Assembly (NCBI GenBank): GCA_002317355.1
Contig: DCJC01000056.1
Coordinates: forward strand, 1 to 64,000
From: Prevotellaceae bacterium UBA1710
GTDB taxonomy: Bacteria > Bacteroidota > Bacteroidia > Bacteroidales > Bacteroidaceae
Direction of reading: 5' to 3'
Length of the DNA: 64,000 nucleotides
Part shown: piece by piece, positions 35,376-44,579 of the stretch
Layout: every line of letters starts with the position of its first letter
How positions within the stretch are numbered: position 1 is the first letter of the stretch
The notes under the pieces: model-generated
Seen by the model: the letters and a program-made list of their open reading frames with translations, nothing else
Databases searched by the model: none
What the model was told of the DNA's origin: nothing
Program-made: the position numbers and the translations under genes

Positions 35376-36437
35376 TTACTTCTTTATTTCAATTATAACT
35401 TTCTGCTGCTTAAAATCGTTGGTGATCATAAGGATACGTGGACGGGTTTTTACCTTTGCCAAGTCCTCAGCATAACCAGTTATCTTCATCTTGGTACTTT
35501 CGCCTGCAGCCAAAGCCTTCTTGCCTAGTGTTATTTCTATACCAGGAGTAAACAGCTGCATAGAGCGAATCTCAAGTGGAGTCTTTCCCTTGTTCGTTAT
35601 CACGATTTCTGCCTTCTTTTTAGTGCCTTTTATGTTTGAAAGGTCAACGGTTGTAGAAGATAGCTGAATACGTGGGCTTCGATACATTGCTGCCTCGTCA
35701 AGGTTAGGCTCTGGAGGGAGTAGTACCGCTGAAACCATGATTTCCTTATCTTCGGATACATTCTCACCCATGCCTTTTGCCAGATAGATGCTTGACTGAG
35801 TCAGACCAAGTGAATGAAGCTTACTTGTGTTGAGCACAAGATGTATTACACCTTCGTCCTTAGGACCGATACGCTTCGGCAGAATCTCTGCTCTGAGATA
35901 GTTAGGTAGATGCATAACGACAGGCTCTACATATTGATTGTTAGGGTTCATGATGTGAATGTCCTGAACAACCAATACTCCACGATTCACATCATCAAAC
36001 TCAATCGTATTTACATCTGTAAGCAAACCTCCGATAGAGTAGGGGTAGTTGCCTGGATGTGTCTCAACCTTAGTAACTACAATTCCCTTAACGGTAACGT
36101 ATGTTGGCTCTTTCTCGCCTTTTACGTAGATAGCTACATCACGTTGGAAGTGTCCAAGTTGCTTTGCATCATATGTTGCGCTCACCTTGAAATCAGCACC
36201 TGCAGGCAGACTTCCTACTGGGAATCCAACCTGTGTGCAGTTACATCCAGAGTACATGCTGGATATTTCGATAGGATTTGCAGAAACATTCTTTACATCA
36301 AAAGTTGCTGTGACAGGCTTCATGAATTGCACCTGCCCCAGATCTACAACATTATTTATTACCTGCAATGTCTGTGCCGAGGCAAAGAGCGGAAATGCAA
36401 GTAGAAGTGATAGTGATATCTTTTTCATTTGCTTCAA
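35376..36437 (-). CDS. DUF1573 secreted protein
   Basis: The 353-residue product has a signal peptide and an N-terminal DUF1573 (Ig-like) domain at about 25-120 recognised by the pattern VDLGQV...F.VKN.S..PIEI and the SGCNC motif; a second domain of similar type is likely near 260-350 (NKGKTPLEIRSM). Such proteins are envelope-located with unknown roles. The first ATG is at 36437; the ATG three codons later (MKKISLS) gives a cleaner signal peptide. It is 4 bp after the alpha-2-macroglobulin gene, so the two products may work together. Confidence 0.85.
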   Translation of the reverse strand: MKQMKKISLSLLLAFPLFASAQTLQVINNVVDLGQVQFMKPVTATFDVKNVSANPIEISSMYSGCNCTQVGFPVGSLPAGADFKVSATYDAKQLGHFQRDVAIYVKGEKEPTYVTVKGIVVTKVETHPGNYPYSIGGLLTDVNTIEFDDVNRGVLVVQDIHIMNPNNQYVEPVVMHLPNYLRAEILPKRIGPKDEGVIHLVLNTSKLHSLGLTQSSIYLAKGMGENVSEDKEIMVSAVLLPPEPNLDEAAMYRSPRIQLSSTTVDLSNIKGTKKKAEIVITNKGKTPLEIRSMQLFTPGIEITLGKKALAAGESTKMKITGYAEDLAKVKTRPRILMITNDFKQQKVIIEIKK

Positions 36438-36441
36438 TATT

Positions 36442-39400
36442 TTATTTTACCACATAGTTGGAACCAGGAGTTCTTCCTGTAAAGACTGGTGAATACGTAC
36501 AGGTTGCTGTTGCAATACCTGATGTGTAGTTACCTGTTCTTGCTACATAATATGATGTCTTTATCACATGAGTACCTTTTCTCATCATATTATAGCAGTA
36601 TTCTGTCTTTGTGTCACGAACTATCTTGTAGGTTCCGTTGCTATAGCCAGAAAGTTGTTCTACAGGTTCAAGGCAAGCAGGACGATTATCTGTTACCGTT
36701 ACGAAGTCGTAGTCGCGATCTGCTGTAATGGTAATAGTAACCTCTACCTTGTCTCCAACCTTAAGTTCCTTGCCATTGGTCTCTACTTTTCTTGTTATAG
36801 AAAGACCTGTAGAAGATTCTGAACTTTCTGTTGCTGCCTGTTTATATTCGATAAATACATTTGCCCATGACTCGCCATTGGTATGTTTTGTGAAAGAAAG
36901 GACCTTGTCTTTTGATGTAATGTCCTTTGACGTCTTCACATAGCCAAGAGCAGATGTGTATTCTTGTGCCTCAAGTCTTGTCTTTCCTAATGCGATATCT
37001 GCAGGAACGCCTTTCCTTAGTGATGTTGTTGTGCCTTGTGATGGGCAGAGGAAAGCGTAGATAGCATCAATAGCATTAATTGGAGTATCCCATGACTGGG
37101 TCCTCTTGCTTTGTAGGAGCCAACGCTTCATCTCAACAATCTCCTTTGCAGAATTATTACTGTCGATAAGTTTGAGCGCCTCTATTACTGAAACCTGAGT
37201 CGGAATCTTATAATCACACCATGAGTATGCTGCACGCTTTGAGTCAAAGTATCTGCCGAGGTCATCACGATATACGGTATGCTCTTTTATACTCTTGATG
37301 AATTCTTCAGCCTTGCTCTTTTTACCTCCATAATAGAGAATTATTGCTGCCTCTGCCTTTGTCCTCATATCGTCATAACGACTTTCCTCATATACGAACT
37401 TGAGCAGTTTTTCGGCCTTACTGTTGCTGCTCAATTTTGTGCCATTAGCCTTTGCCAAAGCTCTGCAATATAGATAGTCGAATACATCAGAAGGCAGATA
37501 CTTGTATTCCTTCATGTCTGCATATCTTTCTCCGATCTCCTTGTCAAGGAATGTGCAGGCACGCTTTATCAGTTGTTCATTCTGCTTCTTTATCTTCTCG
37601 TCATTAGTCATGAGGTTAAGACGAAGAAGTGTCTTAAGAACATATACGGTCATGTATGAACTACCATCCATACCATACCACCAACTCCATGAACCATCAC
37701 TATTCTGCAATGAAGAGAGACGCTCCAAGGCATCTGTATTGCGATAGTTCAAAGAGATAGAATCGAATAGTTCTGTCAATTCATTTGACTTCCAATCCTT
37801 AACGGCATTCCTAATCTCTGGGTTTGAACGTGCAATTTCTGAGGCAATAGAGTTAGCATAATATGCTGCTGCAAGGCAGATAGCACATTGATCGTTTGCC
37901 TTTAAGATTGATGGCAATGACTTTATCATCAGCCACTCTGGATTGTCTGTATATTCCACCTTGAGGTGCTTCTCATTTACAGAAGGCATAATACTCTTCA
38001 GATCAAATTGCTTTGTGCCTGCCTCTGTAAGAATGAAAGTCTTGGTATTAACCATAAACTCTTTCTGTGAAAGTATAGGCAGGTCTTTTTGCTCGCCATC
38101 AGAGAATGTACCCTCGTCGCTCTTGCCTGAAACGCTATAACGAACGATGATAGATTTATCCTCCTGATTCTTTGAGTCGTAAGAGAATGCTACTGCCTCT
38201 GTTTCACCAGCCTTGATAGTTACTTTCTTGTTCTTTGTATAAAGAACCTTTTCTGTCTTGGCATCAAGTATAGTAAACTTAACCGTAGCATCAATATCCT
38301 TTTCTGTAAGGTTAGAAACAGAAGCTGGAATATCTGTAATGTCACCTTCGCGTAGGAATCGAGGTAAGCGAGGTTGAATCATCAGTTTCTTCTGAGCTAC
38401 GACCTCATCTGTCATTGTTCCGAATCTGATATCCTTATCGTGAGCAAATGCCATGAACTTCCATGTTGTTACGCTCTCAGGAAGTGTGAATGATAGTGTG
38501 GCAATACCCTTGTCGTCAGTTCTCAACTGAGGCATGAAGAAAGCCGTCTCGTTGAGGTTTGTGCGGATTGGGACTTCTTCTTGGTTATCTTCTGTTTCTT
38601 CTAAGACAGCATCATTGGCCGATTCTATATTCGCGAAACCAACAGCTACAACTGGTGCTTTTGCCATTTTGACCTCTGACAAAGAATGTGTCATAGATGA
38701 TCCTGTAAGACTTCTTTTCTTTTGAACTCCGTATCCCATTACCACAAAATCATTCATGATGTTATACCCTGGATAATAAGGATCGAATGTAGAGAACTCG
38801 AACGATTTGAGACTTGCTTTTTTGCTGTATTTTGAATACCAGATACTTGTATATGAATCTTGACGTGAAATCTTCCATTCATTTAAAGGGATATAAGGAC
38901 TTGAAATTCCATTGAAATGCCATGAGTGAGACTTCAACGCATCAAGTGACTTGTCGTAAAGTACTGCCATTACGTTTGCGTTGGCAGGTGTCCCGTTATT
39001 GTCCGTAATGGAAAGTTGCCATTCTTCTTTCTGTCCTGGTTCAAGCTTGTTACGGAATGTTGTCCAATTCAACTTGAGGGTTTTGTCTGGTAATGGTCGT
39101 TTAATGACAGTACTGTGATTATACCATTTTCCGTTACGAACCCATGCTATTGTATAGCAGATACCATCGCCATACTCTTCCTTGTACTCAAATTTACGTG
39201 CTACAACAGATGAGTCAAGCGTTAACGCTCCTGATTCAATAATTTTATTGTCGCAGAATATTGAATAAACAGCATACACATCTTTGTCACAAGTACCAAA
39301 CTGGATTGTAGCAGGGAATTCCTTACTTGTCTCATACCACCAATCGCGAGTTTCGGTTGCTGGAACCTTGTCCTCAAGGCTGAAGAGTACGAATTTCTTC

Positions 39401-41799
39401 TCTATAGTATCATTACTACAAATGGCCTTTATGAAATGGGAACCAGATGGGAGGTACATAGGAATCATATAGGACTTACCACAGACGGCTTTCTCCTGTT
39501 CTTTGCCGTCAATCTCTATAGACACTTCTCCTGCAATTTCTGTACCAGCATTATTCCTACGAGTGAATGTTATCTCAATAGGCTTTTCGCCTTTGAGATA
39601 TTTATCCTTGATGTCGCTTGTGAGAGCTGTTGAACGATTGCTAAGAGGCATAGATAATTGCGCTTCGTGTGATTCTCCTGCAATATCGGTGACTACGGCT
39701 GTTGCCTTTATGTCGTAGAATTGTGGATGCCACCAATAGCGAAGAGGACTTATTCCATTGTCCTTGTTCTCCTTTGGAAGAATCATTGGCATTTTCATTA
39801 CGAAATTGCCTGAAGCATCTGTCTGTATTGTGTCCTCGAGTAGTATAGCACTATTGTTGTCCATACTTCTCCACCACCATGAGTTGTTACGCTGGATAGT
39901 ATAGCAAACCTTGGCGTTGCTAACTGCTACACCACTATATGTTTTTGCTGTACCCTTAACCTCGATAGTATCACCATCCTTGTATTCAATCTCGGGTTTG
40001 CTAATAGTTACTTCGAAGGTAGGGCGCACATATTCCTCTACATTAATTGTGGTAGAAAATTTGTCGTTTGCTCTAATCGTGAATCTTCCGTTCTTTGTGT
40101 TCTCTGGGAGAACGAAGTCTGTTGTAGCTACGCCGAAATCGTCAGAGACTACCTTGACATTCGCAATCTCTTTGTATTCTGCATTCTTAAGGGTAACGGT
40201 TAGCTCCTTATTTGGAGCAACCTTTGTTTCTTTGTTACCAATCAGATTGTATGTAAGGAAAGATACGTGAACTGTTTGCCCAGGGCGATATAATGCACGA
40301 TCGGTGAATCCTTTCACTTTGAAGGATACGCTATTGTCTTTTTTGTAATCATAGAAACTGGAGTAATATTGATAGTAAAGCATTGCTTTATCTGTATCGG
40401 TTGTTGCATAAACCGATCTACGACCAGTTTCCTTGATATGGTTATGGATGTATTCTCCTTTCTCGTTGGTTGATACTGTTTTTTTTGTATATTCTTCCAG
40501 TATATTTTCATCTAGATGTAATTGGGCACCCGCAACAGGTTGACCAGAGATGGCGTTTACTACGACATAGCGTACTTGTCGCTTGTCTTGTTGTTGGTAA
40601 ATAACCTTAAGATCGCTTACCATGAGCATGATTTTCTCATCGCTCTTTATGTTCTTTCCATCGCATTTTACTTCTACGAGATATAGTCCAAGAGGCAGAT
40701 TACCTATTGATAGGCTATCTTCAAAGTACTCGTAATTTTCATGTTTAGCCAATTCTTTTGTGAGATTAATAACCTTGCCCTTCTGGAGGTATTTATTCAT
40801 ACTTGGCCATTCTGACTGATCGTCCCAGTCTAAGTCTTCGAATTTCTCGTGATAGGTTGGTAATATGGGAGTAATGGAAACATCGACATTTTTGATGTTT
40901 CTTACATCTTCAAAAAGAAGTTTTGCCTCTTGTTGGGTGTTCAGAGTACTTTCTTTTGCCCTTATGTTGGTTCTTGGAGCAATAAGTTCGCTTTGCTCGT
41001 ATTTTAGGAATTCTACATCTTGCCATTGAGGCCAACGCTTAATCGCTTCGTCAATCCATTCTATCTGTTTTTTTGCAACTTCATTCCTATCGCCTGTAAA
41101 GAAATTCAACTTTCTTGAGGCAATAGCACCACACTCATTAAGATCGCCATAAATAGCAATTAATGAGTCGGCTTTTTTCATTAAATCATTTTTGTCGTAT
41201 TTCCATCTGTAGCTGTCAAGCATTTTTGCAGCTGCTATACAAGCTGCTTTTCTATTCCCTTTCTCGGAATAGAAACGTGCTAATGGCTCATAGTCGTTCT
41301 GAAATTCTGCTATTACGCTGATCAGGTCGTGGCAGAAATACTTACTGTCTTGGCCTTTCTTTACCAACGGAACATATTTCAGAGCTCCATTTTCCTTTGT
41401 GAGTTCGTTGACGAGTTCTAGATTTGTGTGATAGAGAAGACTATCTACCAACTTTGCTTTATCACCCCTAGGAATGAGTTTATAGATGCATCCTGCTACA
41501 GGATCAACCTTTGATATGTTTCTGTATTTTTCCTTAAGGCGCTCTCGCATAACGGCAATAGAGTCGTCGGAGAGTTGTTTTAGTACAATGGCCTCTTTAT
41601 AGAGTGCAGAAATAAGATGACCATACAGCTTTTCCTTTTCTGCCTTTTCTTCTATCGTTTTGAGATGAGAAAGGGCAGTTTGAGGATAGTCATTATCCAT
41701 AGCTTTCTCATACTTCTTCCAGAGTGAAGTGTAGTCTCCCTGTGCTGACAATCCTAATGCCAGCATAGAGAGTAGCAATATGGTCAATAGTTTCTTCAT
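36442..41799 (-). CDS. Alpha-2-macroglobulin-family protein with a SusC-plug-like motif
   Basis: The 1785-residue product has a signal peptide (1-19), a helical N-terminal region (about 20-300), macroglobulin-like beta domains (YRPGQTVHVSF near 505, bait-region-type segment and PQLRTDDKGIATLSFTLPES near 1080-1100) and an alpha-alpha-barrel thioester-type domain (about 1290-1560) with repeats such as LSSLQNSDGSWSWW. No CxEQ thioester is seen. Near residue 1014 it reads FVVMGYGVQKKRSLTGSS, the signature seen at the start of the TonB plug in SusC-type receptors. Bacterial alpha-2-macroglobulins trap proteases in the periplasm; in Bacteroidetes large members occur without the thioester. Cotranscription with mrp (46-bp gap) and DUF1573 is likely. 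Confidence 0.88.
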   Translation of the reverse strand: MKKLLTILLLSMLALGLSAQGDYTSLWKKYEKAMDNDYPQTALSHLKTIEEKAEKEKLYGHLISALYKEAIVLKQLSDDSIAVMRERLKEKYRNISKVDPVAGCIYKLIPRGDKAKLVDSLLYHTNLELVNELTKENGALKYVPLVKKGQDSKYFCHDLISVIAEFQNDYEPLARFYSEKGNRKAACIAAAKMLDSYRWKYDKNDLMKKADSLIAIYGDLNECGAIASRKLNFFTGDRNEVAKKQIEWIDEAIKRWPQWQDVEFLKYEQSELIAPRTNIRAKESTLNTQQEAKLLFEDVRNIKNVDVSITPILPTYHEKFEDLDWDDQSEWPSMNKYLQKGKVINLTKELAKHENYEYFEDSLSIGNLPLGLYLVEVKCDGKNIKSDEKIMLMVSDLKVIYQQQDKRQVRYVVVNAISGQPVAGAQLHLDENILEEYTKKTVSTNEKGEYIHNHIKETGRRSVYATTDTDKAMLYYQYYSSFYDYKKDNSVSFKVKGFTDRALYRPGQTVHVSFLTYNLIGNKETKVAPNKELTVTLKNAEYKEIANVKVVSDDFGVATTDFVLPENTKNGRFTIRANDKFSTTINVEEYVRPTFEVTISKPEIEYKDGDTIEVKGTAKTYSGVAVSNAKVCYTIQRNNSWWWRSMDNNSAILLEDTIQTDASGNFVMKMPMILPKENKDNGISPLRYWWHPQFYDIKATAVVTDIAGESHEAQLSMPLSNRSTALTSDIKDKYLKGEKPIEITFTRRNNAGTEIAGEVSIEIDGKEQEKAVCGKSYMIPMYLPSGSHFIKAICSNDTIEKKFVLFSLEDKVPATETRDWWYETSKEFPATIQFGTCDKDVYAVYSIFCDNKIIESGALTLDSSVVARKFEYKEEYGDGICYTIAWVRNGKWYNHSTVIKRPLPDKTLKLNWTTFRNKLEPGQKEEWQLSITDNNGTPANANVMAVLYDKSLDALKSHSWHFNGISSPYIPLNEWKISRQDSYTSIWYSKYSKKASLKSFEFSTFDPYYPGYNIMNDFVVMGYGVQKKRSLTGSSMTHSLSEVKMAKAPVVAVGFANIESANDAVLEETEDNQEEVPIRTNLNETAFFMPQLRTDDKGIATLSFTLPESVTTWKFMAFAHDKDIRFGTMTDEVVAQKKLMIQPRLPRFLREGDITDIPASVSNLTEKDIDATVKFTILDAKTEKVLYTKNKKVTIKAGETEAVAFSYDSKNQEDKSIIVRYSVSGKSDEGTFSDGEQKDLPILSQKEFMVNTKTFILTEAGTKQFDLKSIMPSVNEKHLKVEYTDNPEWLMIKSLPSILKANDQCAICLAAAYYANSIASEIARSNPEIRNAVKDWKSNELTELFDSISLNYRNTDALERLSSLQNSDGSWSWWYGMDGSSYMTVYVLKTLLRLNLMTNDEKIKKQNEQLIKRACTFLDKEIGERYADMKEYKYLPSDVFDYLYCRALAKANGTKLSSNSKAEKLLKFVYEESRYDDMRTKAEAAIILYYGGKKSKAEEFIKSIKEHTVYRDDLGRYFDSKRAAYSWCDYKIPTQVSVIEALKLIDSNNSAKEIVEMKRWLLQSKRTQSWDTPINAIDAIYAFLCPSQGTTTSLRKGVPADIALGKTRLEAQEYTSALGYVKTSKDITSKDKVLSFTKHTNGESWANVFIEYKQAATESSESSTGLSITRKVETNGKELKVGDKVEVTITITADRDYDFVTVTDNRPACLEPVEQLSGYSNGTYKIVRDTKTEYCYNMMRKGTHVIKTSYYVARTGNYTSGIATATCTYSPVFTGRTPGSNYVVK

Positions 41800-41845
41800 T
41801 TCTGAATTAATCCATTGGGTGAATCGGTAATTAGTAACTTGTACT

Positions 41846-42943
41846 TTATTTCGTCTTAACGATCTTTGTCTTTTCCTGCTCCTGGTTTCTTCTGTTCACT
41901 ACGGTTACAACGCTCTGGGCAAGAGAGAGGAATGCCTGACCAGTTACGGTGTTCTCGTCTAGAGCTGCAGGTGTACCCGCATCTCCCTTTTCACAAATGC
42001 CCTGAACGAGTGGAATCTGAGCGAGAAGTGGCACATTCATTTCCTTGGCGAGATTCTTACAGCCTTCCTTGCCAAAGATGTAGTACTTGTTTTCTGGAAG
42101 TTCGGCGGGTGTGAACCAAGCCATGTTCTCGATGAGGCCAAGGATTGGCACGTTAACCTTGTCATTGGTGTACATGTCGATACCCTTGCGAGCGTCTGCC
42201 AATGCCACCTGCTGTGGAGTACTTACGATAACGGCTCCTGTAATGGCGAGTGTCTGAAGAAGAGTGAGGTGGATATCACTTGTGCCAGGAGGTGTGTCGA
42301 GAATGAAATAGTCGAGCTCACCCCAATCAGCATCAGCAATAAGCTGCTTCAAAGCAGAACAAGCCATGCCGCCTCTCCAGAGAGTAGCTGTGTCTCTTCC
42401 AACGAAGAAACCGATAGAGAGAAGTTTTACTCCGTATTGCTCAACTGGTACGATAAGCTGACGGCCGTCTTTCTCTATTGCGTATGGACGCTCATCTTCT
42501 ACGTTGAACATCTTTGGCATGCTTGGGCCGAATACATCGGTGTCAAGAAGTCCTACCTTATAACCGAGGCGTGCAAGTGCGATAGCGAGATTTGCAGATA
42601 CCGTGCTCTTGCCAACGCCACCCTTACCAGAACTTACGGCAATAATATTCTTTACACCAGGAAGAAGGTTCTCAACCTCTGGACGTGGAGCTGACTTGTA
42701 TTCCAACTTGATGTTTACCTCAACATCCTTGCCTACATGATAGTGGATAGCTGCTTCTGCTGCCTTTACTGTTGACTTGAGGAATGGATCTGTCTCACGT
42801 GGGAAGATGAGTACGATAGTAACGCTATTGCCGTTGATGCTTGGTGTATCAGCAAGCATTTCTGACTCGATGAGGTTCTTCTTTGTGCCAGCGTAGATAA
42901 CTGTTGCCAGCGCGTCTGTTATGAGTTTTGGGTATATGTTCAT
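41846..42943 (-). CDS. mrp: Mrp/NBP35-family iron-sulfur carrier ATPase
   Basis: The 365-residue protein has an N-terminal DUF59-like domain (1-85), a deviant Walker A SSGKGGVGKST (104-114), DTDVFGPSMPKMF, and DTPPGTSDIHLTL. Mrp proteins carry Fe-S clusters to target enzymes. The usual CxxC cluster site near the C-terminal third is missing: the segment reads ENMAWFTPAELPENKYYIFG without cysteine. It heads the long minus-strand run down to 30628, with a promoter at 43068-43099 and a structured leader of about 120 nt. Confidence 0.93.
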   Translation of the reverse strand: MNIYPKLITDALATVIYAGTKKNLIESEMLADTPSINGNSVTIVLIFPRETDPFLKSTVKAAEAAIHYHVGKDVEVNIKLEYKSAPRPEVENLLPGVKNIIAVSSGKGGVGKSTVSANLAIALARLGYKVGLLDTDVFGPSMPKMFNVEDERPYAIEKDGRQLIVPVEQYGVKLLSIGFFVGRDTATLWRGGMACSALKQLIADADWGELDYFILDTPPGTSDIHLTLLQTLAITGAVIVSTPQQVALADARKGIDMYTNDKVNVPILGLIENMAWFTPAELPENKYYIFGKEGCKNLAKEMNVPLLAQIPLVQGICEKGDAGTPAALDENTVTGQAFLSLAQSVVTVVNRRNQEQEKTKIVKTK

Positions 42944-43062
42944 TGTTTGATTTTTTGCTGTTTAAAATTTATAATTTTAGAATACAACGTGCGTAGCATC
43001 CTCGCACGAATAACATAGTGCTTGTCAGCCCATAAAAGGGCTGGCGCACGTTTATAATGTTA
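42944..43062 (-). promoter_or_regulatory. Structured leader of mrp with alternative pairings
   Basis: The 5' leader holds CAGCCC/GGGCTG (43026-43031 with 43038-43043). AACGTGCG (42986-42993, plus-strand notation) can pair either with CGCACGTT at 43045-43052 (8 bp, closing a large multi-branch fold) or with CGCACG at 43003-43008 (6-bp local hairpin). The two states exclude each other. No known riboswitch class is recognised. Confidence 0.5.
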
Positions 43063-43067
43063 GAGTG

Positions 43068-43099
43068 CAAAGATACTAAAAAAAACATACATTTCCAAA
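43068..43099 (-). promoter_or_regulatory. mrp promoter, Bacteroidetes consensus
   Basis: Minus-strand TTTG (43096-43099), 20-nt spacer, TATCTTTG (43068-43075). It would drive the 12-kb mrp-to-HhH run. Confidence 0.85.
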
Positions 43100-43128
43100 T
43101 CTTTCGAGTGAAAAGAATTTAAAGCAAC

Positions 43129-43158
43129 AAAAAAGGCTCGCAACCGAAGTTGCGAGCC
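43129..43158 (-). terminator. Terminator of the 43187-43714 porin gene
   Basis: Perfect 10-bp stem GGCTCGCAAC/GTTGCGAGCC (43135-43144 with 43149-43158), CGAA loop, A-run to its left (minus-strand U-tract). Confidence 0.9.
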
Positions 43159-43186
43159 AATATTTAATCGAGTTGTACTCTAAATA

Positions 43187-43714
43187 TTAGAGGTCGAAGT
43201 AAACACCGAAAGAGAGGTCATTGCCGTCGATGCCAAGACCGAACATGTCCTTGTTGCCAGCATCCTCGCTATATGACTTCCAACCGAAGTAACCGAACTT
43301 AGCAACGAGGCTAACTGTGTCACCTACCTTGTAGCAGAGACCTGGCTGAACACCGATACCGAAAGAGTTGCCTGCGTTCTTACCGTAAGTTGTGTAGTCG
43401 ATACCACCGTCAATGAAGAAAGAGAGCTTGTCCATCTGGCAGAAAGTATAACGAGCGTATGGATTTACCTGGAAACCCATTACTGCATCAGCATCACCAT
43501 GCTTTACAGACTCAACACCGAGCTTGATAGCTACTGCCCAGTTCTCGTCGAGGTTGTAACCGAGCTCTGGAGCAATACCCCAAGAAGTTGTAGCCTTTGC
43601 ACCATCTTTCTTTGACTTAGCCCAATCAAAACCGAATGAACCACCAAGCCATGTCTGAGCATTTACTGTGATAGCCATCATAGCTACTACAGCGATTGCG
43701 AAAATCTTTTTCAT
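43187..43714 (-). CDS. Small outer-membrane beta-barrel protein
   Basis: The 175-residue product has a signal peptide (1-19, ending VNAQ) and an eight-strand-type barrel with glycine/aromatic strands (GGSFGFDW, GIAPELGYNL, FFIDGGIDYTTYG, GIGVQPGLCYKVG), ending FGVYFDL. It is monocistronic with a perfect promoter (43822-43853), a leader of about 100 nt and a strong terminator. Codon use suggests strong expression. The exact role of such small porin-like proteins is unknown. Confidence 0.88.
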   Translation of the reverse strand: MKKIFAIAVVAMMAITVNAQTWLGGSFGFDWAKSKKDGAKATTSWGIAPELGYNLDENWAVAIKLGVESVKHGDADAVMGFQVNPYARYTFCQMDKLSFFIDGGIDYTTYGKNAGNSFGIGVQPGLCYKVGDTVSLVAKFGYFGWKSYSEDAGNKDMFGLGIDGNDLSFGVYFDL

Positions 43715-43821
43715 AATTTTTTTAGTTGATTGAATTTGTTGTATCGTTCCTACTCTATCCTGAATACTGAGGTTTTCGGATTCCCCTCATTTGCTTTCTA
43801 TTGTTATCTGATTTGCGGTTG

Positions 43822-43853
43822 CAAAATTACGTTGAGAAATCTAAATTGGCAAA
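43822..43853 (-). promoter_or_regulatory. Promoter of the small barrel gene
   Basis: Minus-strand TTTG (43850-43853), 20-nt spacer, TAATTTTG (43822-43829). Confidence 0.85.
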
Positions 43854-44053
43854 TTTTTCTGGTTAATTTGGCTGAATTGGTCGCTTTTCCTTGATGATAG
43901 TCAAGAAAAATTGCGAAAATGTAATGGATTACACTAAAATGTTCCAGAACTCGGAATTTATCTTATTTTGTGGTACTTAACTCTTTTACTTGAATCCTTC
44001 TTTACTGTATGTTGATTATAGCATTATTCTAAATCCAATATAATTTCAATTTA

Positions 44054-44128
44054 TCTCCAATCTGGAATTGGAGTTGAATTGGACTTAGATTGGAGCTGAA
44101 TTGGACCTGCATTGGAGTTGCATTGACG
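44054..44128. repeat. Iterated CCAATC / AATTGGA words
   Basis: One CTCCAATC is followed by five to six copies of (A/G)ATTGGA spaced 10-12 bp. The same word, in mainly the opposite orientation, is iterated at 15288-15360. Confidence 0.75.
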
Positions 44129-44252
44129 GAAAGACGAGGAGGAAATGAGGAAAAAGCGAACCGGGTTTGCTGATTTCATTCGAATCTCAAACTACCTACA
44201 AAAACATAGTTCGCCATGAATTTGGAATTTCTGTTATATTTTTTTTTGTTCT

Positions 44253-44558
44253 TCAGAAATTTGGAGTGATAGATATTTATGCTATCGCTGGAAAATGCCT
44301 TACGGCTAAGAAAATTGACTATGTCATAAAATTGCTTCTTTGAAGCATAAAATAGTTGATTTCAATTGTGTAAAATGGACTTTGTCCTTAGAAAATGCTG
44401 ACGCGAGAAGACTGCACCCGGATGGATTTTCCATTGCGAAGCAATATTTTCCTCAATTGAATGATTGATAATATTTTATGCGACAACGGAGCAATTTTAC
44501 TTATTTTCTTAGGCGTAAGCCATTTTCCTGAATATTTTATATCACTCCAAATCTCTGA
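44253..44558. repeat. 306-bp imperfect palindromic element, MITE-like
   Basis: The ends are inverted: TCAGAAATTTGGAGTGATA at 44253-44271 and its near-complement at 44540-44558 (one difference). The similarity runs inward on both arms: GGAAAATG-CTTACG-CTAAGAAAAT and TAAAATTGCT blocks recur in inverted order, as do GCATAAAATA and CAATT. No open frame is inside. The right end lies 21 bp from the topB stop. Confidence 0.75.
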
Positions 44559-44579
44559 TGAACCATTTTTTTTCTATGA

